Shown: positions 27,748-34,399 of the stretch, piece by piece | Numbering within the stretch: the stretch's first letter is position 1 | Layout: each line of letters begins with the position of its first letter | From: Dorea longicatena | GTDB lineage: Bacteria > Bacillota > Clostridia > Lachnospirales > Lachnospiraceae | Direction of reading: 5' to 3' | Assembly (NCBI RefSeq): GCF_024168045.1 | Contig: NZ_CP100126.1 | Coordinates: 2,761,001-2,825,000, forward strand | DNA: 64,000 bases | Position numbers and translations under genes: made by a program | The notes under the pieces: model-generated | Databases searched by the model: none | Seen by the model: only the letters and a program-made list of their open reading frames with translations | Told to the model about the DNA's origin: nothing

Positions 27748-29001
27748 TTATTTTTTATATTTCTCTTCTTCTTTTTTTGCAAATCCTGGTTTTGCCAGTG
27801 TCGCAAATCCAATCAGACCGATAAACATTAATACAGCACCGCAGATATATGGTATCTTATAGCTTCCTGTCATTCCGTAAAATGCTGCGAAGAATGCAGG
27901 TCCAACTGCTCCGACTACCTGAATCATTGGCTGGATAATACCATATCCATTTGCGAAGCTGTCTCCAAACTCTTCAATACAGAGTGATGCCGGCCAGTTT
28001 GCTGCACCACCTACAACCATACCAATACATACCAATGAAATCCATACACATACCGTATTACCTGTAAGGTTCAGAAGCATTGCAAGAATACCGAATACAT
28101 ATGAAGTATATGCTGCTTTTCTTGCTCCGATCTTAGAATCAATCACACCACATAAGTAAGAGCCTGGCAGAGCAAGAAGACCAGATGCAAGCATCATCAT
28201 TCCTGCCATTCCTGGATCAAATCCAATCTCCAGAAGTCTTGGGAATAACTGAACCATCAGTCCACTGGCGAACAACAACTGAACACCAAGTGTAAGACCA
28301 TGAATCCATACCTGTGGAGTAGACAGAAGTTTCTGTGTTGTCCAGATGCTTTCTTTATTAATTCCTTTTTCTTCCTCCGCTTCTGCTTCTGCTCCGTTAT
28401 CCGGATTGAATCCTTTGTCAGCCGGATCATCCGCAAGGAATACAACGAGTACAATCAACGCTACAACCAATACTGCAATAAATGGAAGAAATCCACCTAA
28501 AGATCCCATTGCTGCATATCCTGCCTGGTACATCATTGTTGCAAATCCTGAGCAGAGCGGAATACCCATTGTTACAATTCCCATGATAATTCCTTTTCTC
28601 TTAGGAAACCATTTTGAAATCATAACTGGTGCCAGCTGATATCCAAGCGCACTGGAAATACCATTTGCAATGATCAGGCAGAATGCAAATGCCCAGAGAT
28701 TAGTTGTCACTCCCATTCCGACTACAACTGCAATCCAGATCACACTACACATGATACTCAGCTTTTTCGCTGAAGCTTTTGTTGATAACTTACCAAAAAC
28801 AAATCCTGCAACTACATTTGCAATAGATCCTAATGAAATAAAGCTTGTTAATAATGCTGCATTCCATCCTCTTAATTCAGACAACGTTCCTGACGCTGCG
28901 TTCATTGCACTACCTACTGCAGTTGCTGTAAAATATGCAAGGAATGCATAAAGAATCAATGCCCATCCTTTTCCATATCCTTTTTTCACTTTCGTTTCCA
29001 T
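27748..29001 (-). CDS. OFA-type MFS transporter (oxalate/formate antiporter family)
   Basis: 417 residues from the ATG at 29001 (AGAAAGGA upstream); a longer reading from 29052 has no ribosome binding site. Twelve predicted membrane helices. GISSALGYQLAPVMISKWFP and KRKGIIMGIVTMGI fit the OFA family of monocarboxylate/dicarboxylate carriers. Co-transcribed with butyrate kinase, so possibly an acid exporter or an importer of an organic acid substrate. Confidence 0.88.
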   Translation of the reverse strand: METKVKKGYGKGWALILYAFLAYFTATAVGSAMNAASGTLSELRGWNAALLTSFISLGSIANVVAGFVFGKLSTKASAKKLSIMCSVIWIAVVVGMGVTTNLWAFAFCLIIANGISSALGYQLAPVMISKWFPKRKGIIMGIVTMGIPLCSGFATMMYQAGYAAMGSLGGFLPFIAVLVVALIVLVVFLADDPADKGFNPDNGAEAEAEEEKGINKESIWTTQKLLSTPQVWIHGLTLGVQLLFASGLMVQLFPRLLEIGFDPGMAGMMMLASGLLALPGSYLCGVIDSKIGARKAAYTSYVFGILAMLLNLTGNTVCVWISLVCIGMVVGGAANWPASLCIEEFGDSFANGYGIIQPMIQVVGAVGPAFFAAFYGMTGSYKIPYICGAVLMFIGLIGFATLAKPGFAKKEEEKYKK

Positions 29002-29076
29002 ACTATTTTTTTCCTTTCTGTATGTTCTGCATGAATAATTTCTCAGATTCAAACCGCGATTTTCTTTCTTGTATTA

Positions 29077-29105
29077 AGAATATAAAATTTCGAATTTTTC
29101 CTCAA
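29077..29105 (-). promoter_or_regulatory. Promoter of the MFS-buk operon
   Basis: Minus strand: TTGAGG (29105-29100), 17-base spacer, TATTCT (29082-29077), about 75 bases before the ATG. Confidence 0.5.
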
Positions 29106-29177
29106 ACATTCTATTTCCTCATGTATATGGAAATTTTTAATTGAATTGACATATAATTATCATTTTTTCTCATTTTC

Positions 29178-29219
29178 GTAACATTTGTTACAGATTTTCT
29201 CTGATAAAAGCAATATACT
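29178..29219 (+). promoter_or_regulatory. Putative CRP/FNR-type operator and promoter of the rubredoxin gene
   Basis: Inverted repeat GTAACATTTGTTAC (6-2-6, 29178-29191), then TATACT at 29214-29219. No good -35 hexamer is present. The repeat centre would be about 41.5 bases upstream of the predicted transcription start, the classic class II activator position. The CRP-like gene 29451-30119 is the natural candidate regulator. Confidence 0.5.
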
Positions 29220-29288
29220 TTAATCACAACATAAGTTGTACAGCAACAATCAACAAACAATTAATTTTTATAAAAGGAGATTTTAACT

Positions 29289-29450
29289 ATGAAAAAATAT
29301 GTATGTGAACCATGTGGCTATGAATATGATCCGGCTGTAGGAGACCCGGATAACGGAATCGCACCGGGCACAGCCTTTGAAGATCTTCCAGATGACTGGG
29401 TATGTCCAATCTGCGGATTAGGAAAAGAAGTATTTGTTGCAGAAGATTAA
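29289..29450 (+). CDS. Rubredoxin
   Basis: 53 residues: [20 protein letters not shown] at the start, then [11 protein letters not shown] near the end. Both C-x2-C-G pairs that hold the single iron are present, and the [18 protein letters not shown] linker is typical. Small soluble electron carrier, probably for rubrerythrin or flavodiiron-type oxygen or peroxide reductases. AAAGGAG lies 9 bases before the ATG. Its stop abuts the stop of the convergent CRP-like gene (29450/29451) with no spacing. Confidence 0.97.
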   Translation: MKKYVCEPCGYEYDPAVGDPDNGIAPGTAFEDLPDDWVCPICGLGKEVFVAED

Positions 29451-30119
29451 TTACTCTTCCGACTGCAGTCTTTCATAATCCGTGATCTCGATTACCTTAC
29501 GGCCTACAAGACGGATGATACCTTCATCCTGTAAAGTAAGCAGCATACGCGACAGAGATGGTCTTGTAGTATTCAGATATACTGCCAGATCTTCCCTGTT
29601 CATATGCAAACGGACCCGATAGTCCGGATTACAGTTTTCCAACAGGTACGCCGCTACACGCTGACGTAAGTTTCCACTGGTAAGAACCTCTATCTGACGG
29701 TTACATTTCTCTGCTTTTTCCGCAAAAAGCTGAAGCATATTGAAGACAACCTTACTGTGATGTACACAGTTTCTTTCGCATCTTCCGCCAAAGAAATTCT
29801 GTGAAACCTCCAGAACCGACACTTCACTTTTTGCTTTTGCATAACCGGAGTAAGCAGACTGGCGCAGAAACATTTCTACTTCGCCAAACTCCTCACCCAC
29901 CGTAACGTAACTGCTCCGGGTAATCTTACCATTCAGGTTGATACTGCCAAGCTCAACCATTCCTTCCAATATGAAATATAATTTTAACGGCACATCACCC
30001 TGACGGAAAATATAGGTATCTTTCGGATATTTCTTTACTACAGCCTGTGAACAGACAAGACTTTTTTCCAGTTCTTCTTCTGTCAGGTTCTGAAATATCT
30101 GTAACTGTTGTAACTTCAT
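29451..30119 (-). CDS. CRP/FNR-family transcriptional regulator
   Basis: 222 residues from the ATG at 30119 (AAAGGA upstream); a longer reading from 30149 is unlikely. N-terminal cyclic-nucleotide-binding-like beta barrel (YIFRQGDVPLKLYFILEG), long dimer helix, C-terminal HTH (MNREDLAVYLNTTRPSLSRML). Two cysteines, GRCERNC, just before the dimer helix are possible redox or iron ligands, but there is no FNR-like N-terminal Cys cluster. Divergent from hemerythrin and convergent with rubredoxin, suggesting control of oxygen or nitrosative stress genes (inference). Confidence 0.92.
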   Translation of the reverse strand: MKLQQLQIFQNLTEEELEKSLVCSQAVVKKYPKDTYIFRQGDVPLKLYFILEGMVELGSINLNGKITRSSYVTVGEEFGEVEMFLRQSAYSGYAKAKSEVSVLEVSQNFFGGRCERNCVHHSKVVFNMLQLFAEKAEKCNRQIEVLTSGNLRQRVAAYLLENCNPDYRVRLHMNREDLAVYLNTTRPSLSRMLLTLQDEGIIRLVGRKVIEITDYERLQSEE

Positions 30120-30217
30120 AATCCAATCCTTTTCTCTGCTGATAAACATTTTCTACGATTCATTATAGACTATGCGGGACGAGGATTCAATGTGTACCAA
30201 AGACAGGAGGTTTCTCT

Positions 30218-30640
30218 ATGAATATTACATTTGACGATAACTTAATTACAGGCAACAAGACCATCGATTCCCAGCATCAGGAACTGATCGACCGTATCCG
30301 GCAGTTCGTTGCAGCATGCGAATCCGGTGACAGTAAGATCAAAGCGATCAAAATGTTAGATTACCTTGATGAATATACAAATTTTCATTTTCAGGAAGAA
30401 GAGGAACTTCAGAAAAAGGTATCTTATCCGGAGATTTCCAGTCACCATGCAAAGCATGAAGAATTCAAAACATCTATTCAGGAATTATACGATTATCTGA
30501 ATGAAAATGAAGGGCCTGATGATCAGTTTATCGAACAGGTAAAGCGCAATGTTGTAGACTGGCTGTTCCAACATATCAAGACTTTTGACCGGTCTGTAGC
30601 GGAATATATTCATTTGAAAGATAATTCCAATCGATTATAG
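30218..30640 (+). CDS. Bacteriohemerythrin
   Basis: Oxygen-binding di-iron protein. 140 residues, the standard length. The iron ligands are all recognisable: His in DSQHQELIDRI, HFQEEEELQ, HHAKHEEF, and HIKTFD near the C-terminus. GGAGG precedes the ATG. Divergent from the CRP-like regulator; with rubredoxin it forms an oxygen-handling group. Confidence 0.96.
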   Translation: MNITFDDNLITGNKTIDSQHQELIDRIRQFVAACESGDSKIKAIKMLDYLDEYTNFHFQEEEELQKKVSYPEISSHHAKHEEFKTSIQELYDYLNENEGPDDQFIEQVKRNVVDWLFQHIKTFDRSVAEYIHLKDNSNRL

Positions 30641-30655
30641 TGATTCATAAAAATG

Positions 30656-30696
30656 CACAAAACGGACATGTTCTCATAACAATGTCCGTTTTTGTG
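30656..30696 (+). terminator. Terminator after hemerythrin
   Basis: Stem CACAAAACGGACAT / ATGTCCGTTTTTGTG (30656-30669 / 30682-30696) with one bulged base and an internal T run. It separates hemerythrin from the EamA gene. Confidence 0.75.
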
Positions 30697-30736
30697 ATAT
30701 ACTTAATTTATTATATTTACAAAGGATTGGGTACTT

Positions 30737-31630
30737 ATGAATCAGAAACTTACCAAATACGCCTGGTTACTGCCATTTTTCTCCGGCATCTGCTGGGGTG
30801 CTGCCGGAATCTTTGTCCGTACACTGGAACACGATGGGCTCGACAACTTTTCCATCATTAGTTTCCGGATGTTGCTTGCAGCTCTGATCACTGGCATATG
30901 GATTCTATTCTATAACCGACATTTATTTTATGTACATCGGCGTGACTTCTGGCTTTTTATCGGAAGCGGCATGATCGGCATGACCGCCCTCAGTGTCTTT
31001 TATAATATTTCCGTTACGAAAGGATCTCTTGCACTTTCTGCCGTGTTACTTGCCATGTCTCCGGTCTTTGTTCTGTTTCTGGCTGCTATATTCTTCCATG
31101 AACCGATAACCAGACACAAACTGACCTGTGTAACACTCGCACTCATTGGCTGTGTACTGGTAAGCGGAGTACTGGAAAGCAATGGACTTTCCTGGAGCAT
31201 AACAGGAATTCTCTGCGGAATTCTGGCAAGCTTTTTCTATGCTGTATATGGAATCATAAGCAAAAAAGTCACACAAAAAGGATATCATTTCCTGACGATT
31301 ACTTTTTACGGCACACTCTTTTCCGGCATGACAATGCTGCCTTTCAGTAATATACACTCTTTAAGCAGTATGATTGTCTCAGGGCAAAGGACCACCTTTT
31401 TTATCCTGATTATTCATGCGCTGGTATCATCCGTCCTGCCTTATGCACTATATTCTTTATCCATGCGCTATATGGAGGCCGGCAAGGCATCGATTCTCGC
31501 TTCCAGCGAGCCTGCTGCCGCCATGTTATTCGGAGCGGTACTCTATGCCGAAACACCAGGTATTCTTTCCATCTGTGGACTTTGTTTTACAATTACTGCT
31601 GTAATATTATTAAATTATGAAAGGAATTGA
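30737..31630 (+). CDS. EamA/DMT-family transporter
   Basis: 297 residues, ten predicted membrane helices in two EamA repeats. FFSGICWGAAGIFVRTLEHDG opens the first repeat and YAVYGIISKKVTQKG the second. A drug/metabolite transporter; substrate unknown. AAAGGA precedes the ATG. It ends 4 bases before the selenoprotein gene, so the two form one operon. Confidence 0.9.
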   Translation: MNQKLTKYAWLLPFFSGICWGAAGIFVRTLEHDGLDNFSIISFRMLLAALITGIWILFYNRHLFYVHRRDFWLFIGSGMIGMTALSVFYNISVTKGSLALSAVLLAMSPVFVLFLAAIFFHEPITRHKLTCVTLALIGCVLVSGVLESNGLSWSITGILCGILASFFYAVYGIISKKVTQKGYHFLTITFYGTLFSGMTMLPFSNIHSLSSMIVSGQRTTFFILIIHALVSSVLPYALYSLSMRYMEAGKASILASSEPAAAMLFGAVLYAETPGILSICGLCFTITAVILLNYERN

Positions 31631-31634
31631 ACAT

Positions 31635-31940
31635 ATGGTACACCTGAACGACAATGCTATTGCCTATATGAATAAACGCGGATTCCGCAACATCATACTT
31701 TCCATCGAAACAATCACCAGTTGATGTGCCCCTCCGCGTCTGGAGATATCGGTAGGATTTACCGATAAAGAAAAAGAGGATATGCTCGCACAGGGGTATG
31801 TCTGCGAGACCAGTCCTCTTGGAAATGTCTATTATCTGCCTGATGGGGTTACTGTAAACGGGGATATCAGCATCAATTATATGGAATATCCCTGGATTAC
31901 ATGCTTTGAGGTAAGCGGTCTGGCTGTTTCACGTTCCTGA
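31635..31940 (+). CDS. Small selenoprotein with in-frame TGA (Sec30), CC/Se-motif-like
   Basis: 101 residues if TGA at 31722-31724 is read as selenocysteine. It starts at ATG 31635 with AAAGGA about 10 bases upstream. The residues around the site are T-S-U-C-A-P-P, so Sec is followed directly by Cys (a U-C pair in place of C-C). Coding continues for 71 codons past the TGA in the same frame, with good residue composition (LEISVGFTDKEKEDMLAQGY and so on), to a TGA at 31938. It matches my memory of the small CC/Se-motif (seleno)protein family of Clostridia; function unknown. A stop at codon 30 would leave a 29-residue peptide, so standard gene callers will miss it. Confidence 0.8.
31725..31753 (+). 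promoter_or_regulatory. Candidate bacterial SECIS element
   Basis: Directly after the TGA: a 4-bp stem CTCC/GGAG (31732-31735 / 31742-31745) with loop GCGTCT, extended below by GCC/GGT across an internal loop. The first loop base, a G (31736), lies 11 bases past the TGA, matching the known bacterial SECIS geometry. An 8-bp perfect hairpin follows at 31747-31767. Confidence 0.65.
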
Positions 31941-31949
31941 GACAGCCAG
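31920..31949 (+). terminator. Hairpin at the end of the selenoprotein gene
   Basis: 11-bp stem with one G-U pair (31920-31930 / 31939-31949), 8-base loop, spanning the stop codon. The T tail is poor, so termination strength is doubtful. Confidence 0.5.
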
Positions 31950-31957
31950 GCTATGTA

Positions 31958-32311
31958 TTACTCTTTTGCTTCCTCCATTTTTTGTATTTCTTGTTCTGAT
32001 TGTTTTATCTGTTCATCCAACTGTCTTATCTGCCTATCGCTTTCTTTTATCTGTTCATCCAACTGTCCTATCTGCCTATCGCTTTCTTTTATCTGTTCCT
32101 CCAGTTGTCTTATTTGCTTATCACTTTCTTTTATTTGTTTATTCCGTTGTCTTATCTGTTCATCCAGTTGTCTTGACTGCTCATCTTTCTGTTTTATCTG
32201 CTCATCTAGTTGTTTTATCTGCTCATCTTTCTCTTCTATCTGCCTCCGCATATCTTCAATCATGAATTCTACTGTATTTCGATCTAATTCTAACAATTCT
32301 TCCGAAAGCAT
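31958..32311 (-). pseudogene. Truncated duplicate of an Rpn-type nuclease C-terminus (coiled coil)
   Basis: 117 residues. The first 30 residues (SEELLELDRNTVEFMIEDM) are homologous to residues about 287-307 of the neighbouring Rpn-type protein (FSKELLELDRNTVKLMIDDM). The rest is a coiled coil of 14-residue repeats (QIKESDRQIRQLDE and variants), encoded by 42-bp tandem DNA repeats. The nuclease domain is missing. It is probably a remnant of a duplicated gene; expression as a coiled-coil protein cannot be excluded. Confidence 0.75.
32003..32235. repeat. 42-bp tandem repeats
   Basis: About five imperfect copies of a 42-bp unit (plus strand TTTTATCTGTTCATCCAACT and so on), strongest for the first two copies. 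They encode the 14-residue coiled-coil repeat of the fragment above. Confidence 0.85.
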
Positions 32312-32382
32312 CTACATCACCTCTTTCAACTGACTAGTTATTTTTATAAGTACCTAAAACAATTCTTTTGACATTTTTCATG

Positions 32383-33426
32383 CTATTTTTTATCCAATAG
32401 CTGCTGTAATCGTTGTATTTCTTTCCTCATTTCTAACATCTCCTCATCCTTCTGACTCAACTGCTCTCTCTGGCAGTCTATCTCCTTCTGCATATCATCA
32501 ATCATCAGCTTTACTGTATTCCTGTCTAACTCCAGCAATTCTTTCGAAAACATCTGCATCACCTCTTCGATATTCCGGCAGACATCATAGGCCTGTTCAT
32601 ACATTTCTTTGAAATCCGGATATTTCTCTATAATTTCTATAATTGTCTCCGGATCATCCATGCAGAAAAATGCAAGCCATGCTTCCAGCCGGTTTTCTAT
32701 TTTTACACTTCTATTTTCATTTTGCTGATTCTTTTTGAATATGTCAAGAGGTATGAACAGATATTCTTGTAATAAATTTATATTTACTCCTGTATCAGAT
32801 TTTTGCATAAAACGATGGATATAATTATTGGAAAATTTCTGGAATTCTGTTGGACTTTTTTCAAATAACACGATCGTATACACCTGCTTGATATCTCTGT
32901 AAGAGAATCGTTTTCCTTTGATTCCTCTCACTCTCTTATACTGCCGAAGCAACAGATCTGCTGAGTAACAGGCACTTCTTTCTCCCGGAAAATAGTATCC
33001 GATTTTCTGAATTTCCAGATTCGCAATACTTCCATCTTCCAGTTGTACTACCATATCTGTAATAAGAAGCGTAGATTCATCTGCTAATCTTGTTCCGTCA
33101 TTTGGTAATACGTCTACAATTCTCACTCTTTGTCCGAGAAGTAACGTGAGTAATTCATTTACTCTCTCCGGTGTATTCTCCGGATTCAGAATTTCTTTTA
33201 TCATGAAATCATACATGATTTTTATACCTTTCACTCCGGTACAAAAATCCAGAAATTCATTTTGATTTTCCTCTGTCCACTCATAAAATAAATTTTTTAA
33301 TCTGCTTTTACTTTCAATCTCATTCAACACCTCCTCCCTTGTCCGAATCATCGGGAAATACTGTTGAAGTTGTTTGTCATAGGCACGTCCTCCTGAATAG
33401 ATTATAAAATTTTCGTGTTCTCTCAA
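32383..33426 (-). CDS. Rpn-family PD-(D/E)XK nuclease / putative transposase
   Basis: 347 residues. The nuclease core lies at about residues 95-175: DESTLLITDMVVQLEDGS, then NLEIQKIGYY (D..ExQ variant of PD-(D/E)XK), then YKRVRGIKGKRFSYRDIKQVYTI. The C-terminus is a coiled coil. These Rpn/transposase_31-like proteins occur in many copies in Lachnospiraceae genomes and are linked to recombination or defence; no inverted repeats mark it as a mobile element here. A C-terminal duplicate lies immediately downstream. Confidence 0.88.
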   Translation of the reverse strand: MREHENFIIYSGGRAYDKQLQQYFPMIRTREEVLNEIESKSRLKNLFYEWTEENQNEFLDFCTGVKGIKIMYDFMIKEILNPENTPERVNELLTLLLGQRVRIVDVLPNDGTRLADESTLLITDMVVQLEDGSIANLEIQKIGYYFPGERSACYSADLLLRQYKRVRGIKGKRFSYRDIKQVYTIVLFEKSPTEFQKFSNNYIHRFMQKSDTGVNINLLQEYLFIPLDIFKKNQQNENRSVKIENRLEAWLAFFCMDDPETIIEIIEKYPDFKEMYEQAYDVCRNIEEVMQMFSKELLELDRNTVKLMIDDMQKEIDCQREQLSQKDEEMLEMRKEIQRLQQLLDKK

Positions 33427-33576
33427 GTCGGAAATATGTTTCAGACATTTTTAGGTGTGAAACGGTCGAAACTTGATGCCTTTTGGCCTAGAAATACTTA
33501 AGAGTTTGTAGAAGTCACTCTTTGAAGTGAATTCAGAATAGCATATTGTTCATATGATTACAAGATTAATTTTCGT

Positions 33577-33606
33577 AAAAAAAGCGGCAGAATTATCTTC
33601 CGCCGC
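33577..33606 (-). terminator. Terminator after the ABC transporter operon
   Basis: 9-bp stem with one G-U pair (33584-33592 / 33598-33606) followed on the minus strand by TTTTTTT. It is about 35 bases beyond the ATPase stop. Confidence 0.85.
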
Positions 33607-33640
33607 ATAGCCCATATCACCATCTATATATTATCTCATC

Positions 33641-34399
33641 TTAAAACTTCTCCATCTCCCCAATGATCGTTCTGTAAAATTCTTCTTCCGTGCCCTCTTT
33701 TCTCACATCATTCATCACATATCCGTCTTTCAGAAATATCACTCTCTTACACCGGCTTGCCATCTGTGGATCATGCGTTACCATCAGAAGGGTCTTCCCT
33801 AACTCCTCATTGATTTTCCGGAATTCCCCCGCAACAACTTTTCCGGATTTTGAGTCGAGGTTTCCCGTCGGCTCATCTGCAAATATGATACTCGGATCAT
33901 TGATCAGCGCCCTGCAGATTGCCACTCTCTGCCGCTCACCGCCGGACAGTTCATAAGGATTCTTTTCCTGAAGATGTTCAATCCCAAACTGCTTTTCCAA
34001 TGCTTCCGCTTTCTCTTCACATTCTTTCTGTTCCTTTTTATCCAGCAATACCGGAAGCATGATATTTTCTTTTACCGAAAGACTGTCCATCAGATTAAAA
34101 TCCTGGAATACAAATCCGATCTTTCTACGTCTGATATCCGTAAGTTCTTCTTTCCAAAGCTCATTCGTATTCACACCGTTAAAGATCACATCTCCGTCCG
34201 TCTGCTGATCCATAAATCCCAGGATCTTCAGAAGTGTTGTCTTTCCACAGCCGGATTTTCCCATAATTCCGACGTACTCTCCCTGTTCTACATCAAAGTT
34301 AATGCCTTTCAGTACCGAAATCGCATCCGCATCATCAATCTCCCCACCGGCTTTTGGAAATTTCTTGATCAGGTTATTTACCTTTAATATTTCTTTCAT
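33641..34399 (-). CDS. ABC transporter ATP-binding protein (LolD/MacB/BceA-like)
   Basis: 252 residues. Walker A GKSGCGKTTLLKIL, signature LSGGERQRVAICRAL, Walker B IIFADEPTGNLDSKSG and the H-loop MVTHD are all intact. The Q-loop lies in GFVFQDFNLMDSLS. It overlaps the 3' end of the permease gene by 26 bases, so the two are translated together. Likely antimicrobial peptide or lipid-related export, by family. Confidence 0.95.
   Translation of the reverse strand: MKEILKVNNLIKKFPKAGGEIDDADAISVLKGINFDVEQGEYVGIMGKSGCGKTTLLKILGFMDQQTDGDVIFNGVNTNELWKEELTDIRRRKIGFVFQDFNLMDSLSVKENIMLPVLLDKKEQKECEEKAEALEKQFGIEHLQEKNPYELSGGERQRVAICRALINDPSIIFADEPTGNLDSKSGKVVAGEFRKINEELGKTLLMVTHDPQMASRCKRVIFLKDGYVMNDVRKEGTEEEFYRTIIGEMEKF

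Noticed and set aside
31635..31721. 29-residue peptide as the whole product of the gene after EamA
   Set aside because: The frame continues coherently past TGA and has a SECIS-like hairpin, so selenocysteine read-through is the better explanation.
32003..32235. Regular repeats considered as a CRISPR array
   Set aside because: The 42-bp units are directly joined, without unique spacers, and lie in a coiled-coil frame.
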